Of a stretch of 64,000 nucleotides of DNA, positions 45,901-58,200 are shown piece by piece. The notes beneath the pieces were generated by a model, which had not been told where the DNA came from, made no database searches, and saw only the letters and a list, made by a program, of their open reading frames with translations. Within the stretch, counting starts at the first letter, position 1. The number at the start of each line of letters is the position of its first letter. Made by a program: the position numbers and the translations under genes. This DNA comes from Ananas comosus (lineage: Eukaryota; Streptophyta; Magnoliopsida; Poales; Bromeliaceae): the NCBI RefSeq assembly GCF_001540865.1, contig NC_033636.1, positions 1-64,000 of the forward strand, given 5' to 3'.

Positions 45901-48900
45901 GAATCAGTTAAATATGAAAATTAAATGCTTAAGAACTGATCGAGGTCGCGAGTATCTATCTGAACAATTCAAGAAATTGTGTGATGAAAAGGGAATAATC
46001 AGACAGCTGACAATTCCTGGCACTCTGCAGCAAAATGGTGTAGCGGAGAGAAGAAATCGCACCTTGCTTGACATGGTTAGGTCAATGATGGCGCAAGCAA
46101 ATTTGCCCATCTCTTTTTGGGGAAACGCATTGTTAACTGCTGCCTACATTCTTAATCGTGTACCCTCCAAAACAGTATCTTCCACTCCTTATGAATTATG
46201 GACAGGCAGGAAACCAAATTTGGAGTACCTGCGCCCTTGGGGTTCGGCAGCTTATGTACACAACACTTCTCACAAGTATGGAATGTTGGATCCTAGAGGA
46301 AGGAAGTGTATTTTTATTAGATACCCTAATCACTCTAAGGGATATGTGTTCATTGGAAAGCAGCCAGATGGAAGTTTGACTGAGATTGAGTCACGAGATG
46401 TTGAATTCCTCGAGGAGGATTTTTCTTATAGAAGTGAGGTTCGAAATGAAATTGAGTTCCATGAGATGGATGACTCTGACATTGGCACTTCTATTCGTTC
46501 AGTCGAGGGAGAGGAGACGACTCCGATACCTCCTGGGGATAGTGGGAGCGACTTGCCTTTAGATAAGGAGCCTCAACTTCGTAGGAGCGCACGTGTGGGC
46601 GTTCCCCGTCGTCGTTTTGAGATTAAGGGGGAGGCCTTCATGGTTGCTGCACATGATGATGATGAGCCTAGATCTTTTCAAGGGACTCTCTCATTACCTA
46701 CTCATAAGGAATGGTTGGATGCAATGATAGAGGAAATAGAATCGATGAAGTCAAATCATATCTGAGAATTGGTTGACTTGCCACCAAGACGCAAAACAAT
46801 CGGGAATAAATGGGTTCTCAAGATTAAGTGCAAGGCAGACGGTTCTATCGATAAGTACAAGGCTCACCAGGTAGCAAAGGGTTTTACCCAACGAGAAGGC
46901 GTTGATTACGAGGAAACCTTTTCCCCTGTCGTAAGGTTTGCTTCGATCCGCTTAATCTTGGCCATTGTCGCATATTTGGATTTGGAACTTTACCAAATGG
47001 ACGTTAAAACTGCATTTCTCAATGGAGAACTGGATGAGGAGATCTATATGGATCAGCCTGCTGGCTTATCTGTAAAGGGTGAGGAGCATAAAGTTTGTAA
47101 GCTCCGACGATCCATTTATGGATTGAAGCAGTCCTCCAGACAGTGGTATATTCGATTTCATCGAGCCATCACTGAAGATGGGTTTACGATGATTGAAAAA
47201 GATCATTGTGTGTATGTTAAACGNNNNNNNNNNNNNNNNNNNNNNNNNNNNNNNNNNNNNNNNNNNNNNNNNNNNNNNNNNNNNNNNNNNNNNNNNNNNN
47301 NNNNNNNNNNNNNNNNNNNNNNNNNNNNNNNNNNNNNNNNNNNNNNNNNNNNNNNNNNNNNNNNNNNNNNNNNNNNNNNNNNNNNNNNNNNNNNNNNNNN
47401 NNNNNNNNNNNNNNNNNNNNNNNNNNNNNNNNNNNNNNNNNNNNNNNNNNNNNNNNNNNNNNNNNNNNNNNNNNNNNNNNNNNNNNNNNNNNNNNNNNNN
47501 NNNNNNNNNNNNNNNNNNNNNNNNNNNNNNNNNNNNNNNNNNNNNNNNNNNNNNNNNNNNNNNNNNNNNNNNNNNNNNNNNNNNNNNNNNNNNNNNNNNN
47601 NNNNNNNNNNNNNNNNNNNNNNNNNNNNNNNNNNNNNNNNNNNNNNNNNNNNNNNNNNNNNNNNNNNNNNNNNNNNNNNNNNNNNNNNNNNNNNNNNNNN
47701 NNNNNNNNNNNNNNNNNNNNNNNNNNNNNNNNNNNNNNNNNNNNNNNNNNNNNNNNNNNNNNNNNNNNNNNNNNNNNNNNNNNNNNNNNNNNNNNNNNNN
47801 NNNNNNNNNNNNNNNNNNNNNNNNNNNNNNNNNNNNNNNNNNNNNNNNNNNNNNNNNNNNNNNNNNNNNNNNNNNNNNNNNNNNNNNNNNNNNNNNNNNN
47901 NNNNNNNNNNNNNNNNNNNNNNNNNNNNNNNNNNNNNNNNNNNNNNNNNNNNNNNNNNNNNNNNNNNNNNNNNNNNNNNNNNNNNNNNNNNNNNNNNNNN
48001 NNNNNNNNNNNNNNNNNNNNNNNNNTCATGATTTTACTATATAGAGAATAAAGTTCAGTCTTTAATGTTGATTAATTTCAAACTCCTACTTTCGTAATGT
48101 ACGGAGTATCAAATTTAATATTGTGTAATTTCAGGCTACTAATTTCAGATAGAGCAGAATATCAAAATTCCTGCTTTTCATATTTATATTAGAAAGTTTT
48201 AAAATGAAAATAATAGTTTAAAAAGATATATACTCTAAAATCAGGTAGTTATTATGAAATTGAGAGAGAGGAGGTGACTAAATCCCAAACCGAATCTAAA
48301 AATTCTTTTTTTAAGTTTGGTTAAGAGGAGAGAGAGTATCTTTTAAATTATGTATATTAAATTTGATAAATTTTTATCAACGTTTATTGCTACTATAAAT
48401 ATAATCTATTATTCTTATAGTTTTTGCCCTATTATTTTTATATTTTTATTGCAGTAATAGTTGTTTATCCCTTAGTTATTTTTTTATATAATTTTTTGAC
48501 TCTTTTTTATTATTTTTTTATATTATTTTATTTATTTATTTATTTTTACAGAATCATTCCGCCGCAACGCGCGGGTCCTTCACTAGTATAAATTGATTGT
48601 TCGGTCACATCACCAAAAAGGCTTCTCAATGAGCCGCGTCTCCACTTATACCAACAACCAATGAGAACTTGCCATATAGCTTATTTGTGTTTTGGATGCA
48701 CCCGGTGCATAATCGTAAACCAACTATAAAAGTACATCAAATATAAAATTATGTAATTCAATAAATCATTTAAATATTTTATATTACATATACTATATCA
48801 TATTTTGTTTTACATTTTACAATACTAATTATTAAATATTTTATCAATCATCTAATATACTTTTGCAGTGTGTAAAATATTAGTATACGTCAGGTGAAAA

Positions 48901-51900
48901 CAAAAATTTATCCTCTTTTGAAATTATGAGTGCACTCTATTAAACATTCTATACACCGGGTGTATATAAGTATATATACCACATACTTAAAACCTTCAAT
49001 AGAGATTTTAAAATTTAATTCATTAAACATATTTAAATTATTATACTTTGTAGATCAGATATCTTTAATTAAGTTTTAATATTGAAAATTAGTCCTTTAA
49101 TAAAAGTTATGGTGTATAATGTGTTAATATACACCAAATGCATATAATAATTTCTTCTTTTTCCAATCAATTTTAAGTTTGATTAGAATTATTTATAGAA
49201 TAGCTATTAAAACTTGTTATGTTTGATTAAATTTTTAGGCGGGTTATTAGAAAACTATAATTCTACATATACTGAAAATTTAAAATATATATTAATAAAA
49301 AAGATTAGTTTCTATAATGTATATAAGGCTATATGAGCTTTTTTTTTGTATTATTTTATTATAATTTTTTTCAATTTTAAAATTTTAATAATTATATATT
49401 GATTGACTAAAATATCCGAAATATCTGAAATATCTGAAATACTATCAACCCGCCGCGAAGCGCGGGCCCTGCACTAGTTTTTTTTATTCTTGTGTTCTTC
49501 TTAAAATAATAAGTATAATTTGTCGCCTATGCTATGTTTATGCTAGATTCTTCATATTTTTTACTTGTGCTAATTTTCACTTCCTGGGATTGTAAGTGGG
49601 CTTACTCTATTAGATGAATTCTTTTATAAAAAGATGATTGGTTTAATTTTTTTGAAAAAAATATTCATATTTGCAATAATCATACGCATGTACATGTATT
49701 TTGAAATGTTTTTCTATTTTGATGATGGCGATCGCCATCGTTGCCACCGCCGAAGAAGAAAAGAAGAGGCTATGCGGCCTCCTTGCACACTGTTGCCATT
49801 GTCGGAGAAGGAGCGGATTGCGGAACCTTCATGCATCGTCATCAGTGCGCCTTTTATTATCAATTCCCTCTCTCTTGGTGTACCGACGAGAGAAAGAGGC
49901 GGGTCACCTCCTCTCCGAATGCCCCTCTCTCTCTATAATAGCCTTTTTTTTTCTTTCAAATTTTTTTTTCTTAAATCTCATGGTCCAATTTGTGTGGGTG
50001 TTTGACTTACTTTTTGAGAAGTAATTTTGGGCCAAAAATTAATTTTCGGCTCAATAAAACGTTTGGCAATCTTGTTTTCAAAATCAAAATGTGTTTTTAT
50101 TTAGAATTAATGTTCTGGTTTTCGAGGCCCAAAGTTAGAAGCACTTAAAACTAGCTTTGTGAAATCCGATTCTGACTTTAGATTCAAATTTTACATTTTT
50201 ATTTTCATTTTAGATTCAAAATTTAAATTTTAAATTTTAAATTTTAAATTTAAATTTTTAGCTTTTAAATTTAAAAATTAAAAATTTTAAATTTAGATTT
50301 AAATTTCAAATTTCTTAATTTAAAATTTAAAAATTTAAAATTTAAGAAAAAATAAAAAATTTTAAAAATTTAAATTTATAAAAAATTAAAAATTTTAATT
50401 TAAAATTAGAGATTTTATTTTTAAATTGCAAACGTCAAATTTTTATAATTCAAAATTTTAAATTTTAAGTTTGAATTTTGAATGTTATTTTAACTATTAA
50501 ATTTTAAATATTCATATTTTAAATTATCAATTTAAAATTATCAAAATTTTAAATTTTAATTTTAATTGTAATTTCCAAATTTTATTTTAAAATTTTATTT
50601 TAAATTTAGATTTAAAATTCAAGTTTTAAATCTTAAGTTTTTAAATTTTAAATTTTCAAATTTTAAATTTATATTTTATATTAAATAGCAAAATTTAAAT
50701 TTTTAAGGAAATTAAAATTTAAATATTAAATTTAATTTTAAATTTAAATTTAAGTTTTAAATTATTTTAAAATAAAATTCGTTATAAAATTATTATTTTC
50801 AAACAGCAAATTTTTTTTTCCAAACAGCTTTACAAATTACTTTGGAAAAATCGCTTTCTATCAAAACTCGGCTAAACACTTTACAGCTTTTAGCCAAAAT
50901 TAATTCTCCAAACTAAAATCATTTCTGTAGAAATCACTATTCCAGAATATAGGCCTAACAGTCCCTATAATGATCGTAGGATCTCTTCATTTTGGAAAAT
51001 AATTCAAAAAATTTCAAAACAAAACAACATTATATTTCTTTATCTCTTTCCTCAATCATTTAAGAAAGTGGTTATCAAATTAATCACAATTTTTTTTCTT
51101 TTCTTCCTCTATTTTCTGTTTATTTTCTTTCCTCCTTTTTTTAAAATTTAATTTAATTTTTTTTATCCAAATAGATTGTATAAGAATTCGTAATTGTAAT
51201 TGTTGAATTGAACTCCAGCATAAAACTTTCGGAGAACTATACATGATAATAAGATATAAATATTCTATTGTATAATCTTAAAAAAAGGCTAGTAATTTTG
51301 AAATGACGGTATCAAAACAGACCTTTCAAAGAAAGTGACGCACTTAAATTATTTCAATTGAAATGCAAGACTTTGATAGATGTTAGATATCCCTAAGATG
51401 TCGGAATCTATCTTGTAAATTGGTTTCCACTAAAATCAAGCACCTTTAGCTTCTTCGATCCTACTACGGCTATAAAGAAGACTCACTCACTCTCTCTCTA
51501 TCTCTCTCTCTCTCTCTCTCTCTCACTCTCTCTGACATCCTCTTTCTTTTTGTAACGAACCAGTCCAAAATGCTTAAGCCCAGTTATTATTACTAGTTTC
51601 TAAGTCTCTTATATACCCAATCACATCCTCATTCCTATCCGATATGGGATCCTCTTTCTTTTTGTAACGAACCAGTCCAAAATGCTTAAGCCTAGTTATT
51701 ATTACTAGTTTCTAAGTCTCTTATATACCCAATCACATCCCCATTCCTATCCGATATGGAATTATTGGGGTGTGACAGCGTTAAGGCCCTGATGTCCTCG
51801 ATATGAGATTATTGGGGTGTGACAGCGTTAAGGCCCTGACGTCCTCGTCAGCCCAATCATACACACAGCCCAAGATCACCAGGCGATGTGAGACTTGTCT

Positions 51901-52786
51901 CGCTAGCCTTTGCCATTCTGACCCTGACTTAGCCTGTCAATCACCGACCCTAGCTTAGTCTGTCATTCCGACCTTAGCTCAGCCAAGACTCATCTTACAC
52001 TTCCGGCTGGTGAACTAGCTCTGATACCAAATGTAACGACCCAGTCCACTAGCAATAATAACTCGTTGGGCCCAACTACCGACTCAAAATGCTTAAGCCC
52101 AGTTATTATTACTAGTGTCTAAGTCTCTTGTATACCCAATCACATCCTCATTCCTATCCGATGTGGGATTATTGGGGTGTGACACTTTTTTCTCTAATTT
52201 TTTTTAATCTCATGGTAAAATTTATAGTGATCTTAGGATCTCTTCATTTCGAAAAACAATTCAAAATATTTCAAACCAAGACAGAACAACATCTCTTTAT
52301 CATTTCCTTATTGATACCCAGTTCTGGAAGGAGAATCGTCACCAAATTAATTACAATTTATCTATTTTTTCTTTCCTTCGTTTCATATATTTATTTTCTT
52401 TCCTCCTTTTTTTAGTTTAATTTTAAATTTTTTTTATCCGAATAGATTGCATAAGAATTGACAATTCTAATTGTTGAATTGAACTTCAGAATAAGAAGTC
52501 TCGAAGAACTATACTTGATAATAGATATACATAATATTATATCACATAATCCTCAAAAGTGGCATGCAGTAATTTTGAAATGACACTATCAAAACCATAC
52601 CTTTCAAAGAATGTGAAGCATTTAATTTATTCGAACCCAAATTCAAGACTTCGAGAGATGTCAGATATCCCAAAGACATTGGGATCTCTCCTGTAAATTG
52701 GTTTTCACTAAGATCAAGCACCTTTAGCTTCTTCAATCCTACTAAGGCTATAAAGAAGACACAAGAAAGATGTTAGTCAACATGAG

Positions 52787-52820
<34 letters not shown>

Positions 52821-54065
52821 ATATCCTCTTTCTTTTTCTCTGAAAGAAATTTTTTTTTTTAATCTCATGGTTCAATTTATAGTGATTTAGGATCTCTTCA
52901 TTTCGAAAAACAATTCAAAAAATTTCAAAACAAGACAAAACAACATCTCTTTATCATTTCCTTATTGATACCCAGTTCTCTAAGGAGAATCGTCACCAAA
53001 TTAATCACAATTTATCTATTTTTTCTTTCCTTCGTTTCATGCATTTATTTTCTTTCCTCCTTTTTTTAGTTTAATTTTAAATTTTTTTTATCCGAATAGA
53101 TTGCATAAGAATTGACAATTCTAATTGTTGAATTAAACTTCAGAATAAGAAGTCTCGAAGAACTATTTGTGATAATAAGATATACATAATGTTATATTGC
53201 ATATGGCTCCAAAGAGGCATGCAGTAATTTCGAAATGACACTATCAAAACCATAAGAAGCATTTAATTCATTCGAACCCAAATACAAGACTTTGAGAGAT
53301 GTCAGATATCCCAAAGACAATGGGTTCTCTCCTGTAAATTGGTTTTCACTAAGATCAAGCACCTTTAGCTTCTTCAATCCTACTAAGGCTATAAAGAAGA
53401 CACAAGAAAGATGTTAGTCAACATGAGAATCTCTCTCTCTCTCTCTCTCTCTCTATAATATCCTCTTTCTTTTTCTCTTAAAGAATTTTTTTTTTAATCT
53501 CGTGGTTCAATTTATAGTGATCTTAGGATCTCTTCATTTCGGAAAACAATTCAAAAGATTTCAAAACAAGACAAAACAACATATATCATTTCCGTATTGA
53601 TACCCAGTTCTCTAAGGAGAATCGTCACCAAATTAATCACAATATATCTATTTTTTCCTTCCTTCATTTCATATATTTATTTTATTTCCTCCTTTTTTTA
53701 GTTTAATTTTAAATTTTTTTATCCGAATAGATAGCATAAGAATTGAAAATTCTAATTGTTGAATTGAACTTCAGCATAAGAATTCTCGACGTGATAATAC
53801 GATATACATAATATTATATCGCATAATTCTCAAAAGAGGCATGTAGTAATTTTGAAATGACATTATCAAAACCATACCTTTCAAAGAAAGTGAAGCATTT
53901 AATTCATTCAAACCCAAATTCAAAACTTCGAGAGATGTCAGATATCCCAAAGACATTGGGATCTCTCCTGTAAATTGGTTTTCACTAAGATCAAGCACCT
54001 TTAGCTTCTTCAATCCTACTAAGGCTATAAAGAAGACACAAGAAAGATGTTAGTCAACATGAGAA

Positions 54066-54123
<58 letters not shown>

Positions 54124-55224
54124 CCTCTTTATTTTTCTCTAAGAATCGTCACCAAATTAATCACAATATATCTATTTTTTCCTTCCTTCATTTCATATAT
54201 TTATTTTATTTCCTCCTTTTTTTAGTTTAATTTTAAATTTTTTTATCCGAATAGATAGCATAAGAATTGAAAATTCTAATTGTTGAATTGAACTTCAGCA
54301 TAAGAATTCTCGACGTGATAATACGATATACATAATATTATATCGCATAATTCTCAAAAGAGGCATGTAGTAATTTTGAAATGACATTATCAAAACCATA
54401 CCTTTCAAAGAAAGTGAAGCATTTAATTCATTCAAACCCAAATTCAAAACTTCGAGAGATGTCAGATATCCCAAAGACGTCGGGATCTCTCCTGTAAGTT
54501 GGTTGTCACTAAGATCAAGCACCTTTAGCTTCTTCAATCCTAGTAATTAAGACCAGAAAGAAGACACAAGAAAGACATAAGTCAACAAAAGAAAGTATTG
54601 ATTATGATTTGCAACAGCATATAAATCTTCCCATTAGAGAACTTTTTATGGTGGAATACAACATGTTACCTTCAACAGCTAGTGTGCTCTTTGAACTATT
54701 GTTTCCCAACTTTAGGACTCCTCATGGATGTTAGTTATGAAAAGATAATAGGTTCTAACACTAATTTGATTATTTCTCAAATGGAGGACTGACTAACTTA
54801 ATTATTTAAGGCCTGATATTAATATGGTGCTTAAACAATTTTACGAAGTAGAAAAGAAGGAGCCAAAAGTAAAAAGGAAATTACTAACCGCTAGTAAAAA
54901 GAAAAAAAAGAAAAAAGTCAGCAAACAAACATAAGGAGTTATTTGGTTCTATTGGGTATAGTTATAACTACATACATATTCAAATCCGATATTTATATTG
55001 ATACATTTAAATTTAACTATTACAGTTACAATTGTACGAGAAGGCTCAACTATAGCATGCAAATTCAAATATTTATACATATAGTATTTTTTTTACTATA
55101 TTCAACCCAACAAAATATATATAATTATAATTACTGTATTTTTAANGTCGATTCGAAAACTCCATCATCGAAAACGGCTCAGGAGCACGGAGGCCTCCGT
55201 GCTCCTGAGAGCACAGCAGCCCTG

Positions 55225-55261
<37 letters not shown>

Positions 55262-58200
55262 TGTAAAGCTATTATTCTATCGAAAGTATAGAGAATTTGA
55301 TACTTTCGATTTTTTGACTCTTGGATCAAGAATCATGCGGTTTGGATGATTATAGTCTCCCCTAAAGTTGAGTAATAGCTTTAAAGTTGAGTGGTCCCCA
55401 CAGGATAATAGTATTAATTTAAATATTAGAAATAATTAAAAGAACCGATTTAAGAGTCAAAAAATTAATCGGAAGTAGCTCTACTCTATACATATATGAG
55501 TTTAGCTAAAATATTCTTATAAGTATAGGTGTTTTTATATTCATAAATTTTCGACGGTTAAACCTACCTTTTGATCATTCTCATTCGTTCGATCATATTA
55601 TTCAACCAACTACACACTCAACCCTAGGGGATCACTATTATTCTGACCGGGGACCACTACCATTCTAACCGCACATTCAGCTGAAAACTTATACGTATAT
55701 AAGAACTCTATATTTATAAGAGTATAATAGCCCTAATATATATATATATATATATATATAGGCTAGGGCTACTATACTCTTATGAGTGTAGACCCCCTTG
55801 TGCTCAACGGTGTAAAATAATTCAAATTATATGAAGTTTTAATAGAAAATTATACTTAATATCAATAACAAGATCAATACTTGTGAATTGAAATTTGAGT
55901 CTTTTATTACTAATTTTTATAATATTTTTATTTTCAACCGTTCATTTTGAAACTACTTGTTCACTAGTCAAATGAAGTCAAAAGATTATAAAATTTGGTT
56001 TCTAGATAGTTCCAATAATATCGATTCTGTCTAACGAAACCGATCACCGAATCGGATGTCCCATCGTTGAAAACAACTTGCAAGTAGAAAGGCATCCGTA
56101 CATTGGAAAGCATAGAAGCCTATCTCTCTTTCTCTCTATATTGTATAATTGTGAAATAAATAAATTGAGTAATATATTATCTATTAGTTATTAATGAACC
56201 GCATAAAAAGAGGTGTTTTGAGAACGAAGGTGTACCCACGGGACTTCTCAAGAGATTGATAATAATAATAATACTAATAAAAAAAGAAAATCAAGGTACA
56301 CACAGTAATTTGTACTTTCAATTTAAACACTTTGGTTTCTAAATTATTTTTTTATATATTACACTTGTTATGGCTTTTTGGACAAAAAATTTACTGATTT
56401 TGCAATTTTTCTGATTTTGTCCATGTTTTTAGATCTGCAAATTCGGTCCATTTTTCAAAAACATCAAATTGTTTTGTACCGTTAGATTTCCGTATTCCCA
56501 GAAAAAAAAAAAAAAAAGAAAGGTCTGGACTAAAGACGACGAACGCCAGACAATTTTTCGAAATATGTGCAATAGCGGTTGGCTGTGTCCTTTTATTTCA
56601 ATCATATTTTTTCGGGACAAAGAATTCTTGTCATACAAAACGGTTTGATATGCGTATTTTATACGTATCTCAGATAGAGGAACAAGTTGTGTAAATTTTT
56701 AAAGATACTAGTCGAATCTGCAAAATTGAAAAGATAAATCAAACATGCAAGATTAGAGAACGAGTAAATTTGTTATGTAAAAAAGGCCTTTTTCTTCCCT
56801 AAAAATTAAATAACTAAATAAAGTAAAGGGAGTTTTTTCAAGGTGGCCCATAGTTCGGGGGGTCCTACATCTGCAAGTTGCAAATTTGAATTATCGAGTA
56901 CAAGAGGGGATTATGGGGAGGAGGGCATATGCTGCTCCGCTCAATTTCGTTGATCCCTTCGTCTTATATTTGGTTCTTTTATGCAACATCGCTTGCTCCG
57001 TGTCTCGTTGTGATGACATGGACGTGGTTTAGTGTTTACTCTATTTATTTATATATTACGCTTTCATATATATATATAAATATATATTGGAAACTTGATA
57101 GGAGTGAAAAATCATTCTATAGAGAGCATGCACCTTGTAATTAGGATTTCGTTTTTTTTTTTTTTGAGAAAAAGATAGCACGCTATCCGCTTCATTCATT
57201 TAGAGGGTAAATCAAGCTACATGGGTGAGACAACAAGGCCTCAGGGGTGGTGAAAAAAAAAAATTAAAAAAATATTAGTGCTTCAACTAATTCACTTAAA
57301 GTGTTGAAGGGTTGGTTTTGTTAAAGAGGATCCTTGAGACAGAGAGAAAAGTACTGTCGATTTATTAGTGCTAACTGGCAATCCTAAAAGTTCGAGCTAT
57401 TAAAAATACGCAACTAATTCACTTAAAGTGTTCAGACACATCGTTTACGAATCTCGATTATAATTCGATCCGACCAGTCTCAAGCCACTTCGAACATGTT
57501 TCAGCCCAATTCGATATCCAGCTATTTCTAATATGATTCGGCCCAACCTGACACCAACAAGTATATGGTTGCATTTTGCAGTTGGATAAATTTGCAGTTG
57601 TAAACTTGCCGTTTCTCTTTTTTTATTTTTGGATAAAAACGTATCTAAAAAGTATGGAGACCCCTTTATTACAGGAAATTACGAATGGGCCCTTCAACTT
57701 TTTTCTTTTTTTTTTTTTGTTATGGACACCTTATATTTNNNNNNNNNNNNNNNNNNNNNNNNNNNNNNNNNNNNNNNNNNNNNNNNNNNNNNNNNNNNNN
57801 NNNNATATAAACGATCCCAAGAGGAGTAAGTGGCTTACCGGTGGTGCTTGAGAGGAGGCCCGTGAAAGGATTAAAAGATAAATCAAGGTGTCGTAGCTCA
57901 CGGAATGAAGAAAAGATGCTCAAATTCAAGTGCCAACTTTGGGCCTCATATAGATTCCAATTCCCTTCTGGATAATACGACCAAAAAAGATCATGTAGAT
58001 GCAGCTCGGACACTTGTTTGGTGTTGTTATTGCAAATAACTCTCTCCCAGAGACAACAATCACTGTGCTTTCCCCACGACGGAGGAGACGTTCCGTTGCA
58101 AGAGGCTTTGAATTCTAAAAGAGCTTCGTACTCTTCTACAGGGCATCCGACACCAAATTTGCTACTCAACATTATCATGCTTATAATAACTATTAGTAGA

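Larger units (their letters stand above)
51180..54545 (-). repeat. tandem array of intron-plus-LRR-exon units, gene 2
   Basis: Five units matching the gene 1 array. CT microsatellites lie at about 51485-51533, 52795-52818, 53431-53454 and 54067-54092. Units near 53.7-53.95 kb and 54.2-54.47 kb are almost identical to each other, and the unit at 52440-52740 is almost identical to 12150-12450 in gene 1. Confidence 0.85.

Noticed and set aside
47193..48044. All-X open frames
   Set aside because: Produced by the N run.
49634..50024. Frames of 123 and 107 codons
   Set aside because: Overlap in different frames, with no domain, codon pattern or paralogue, in transposon-rich intron.
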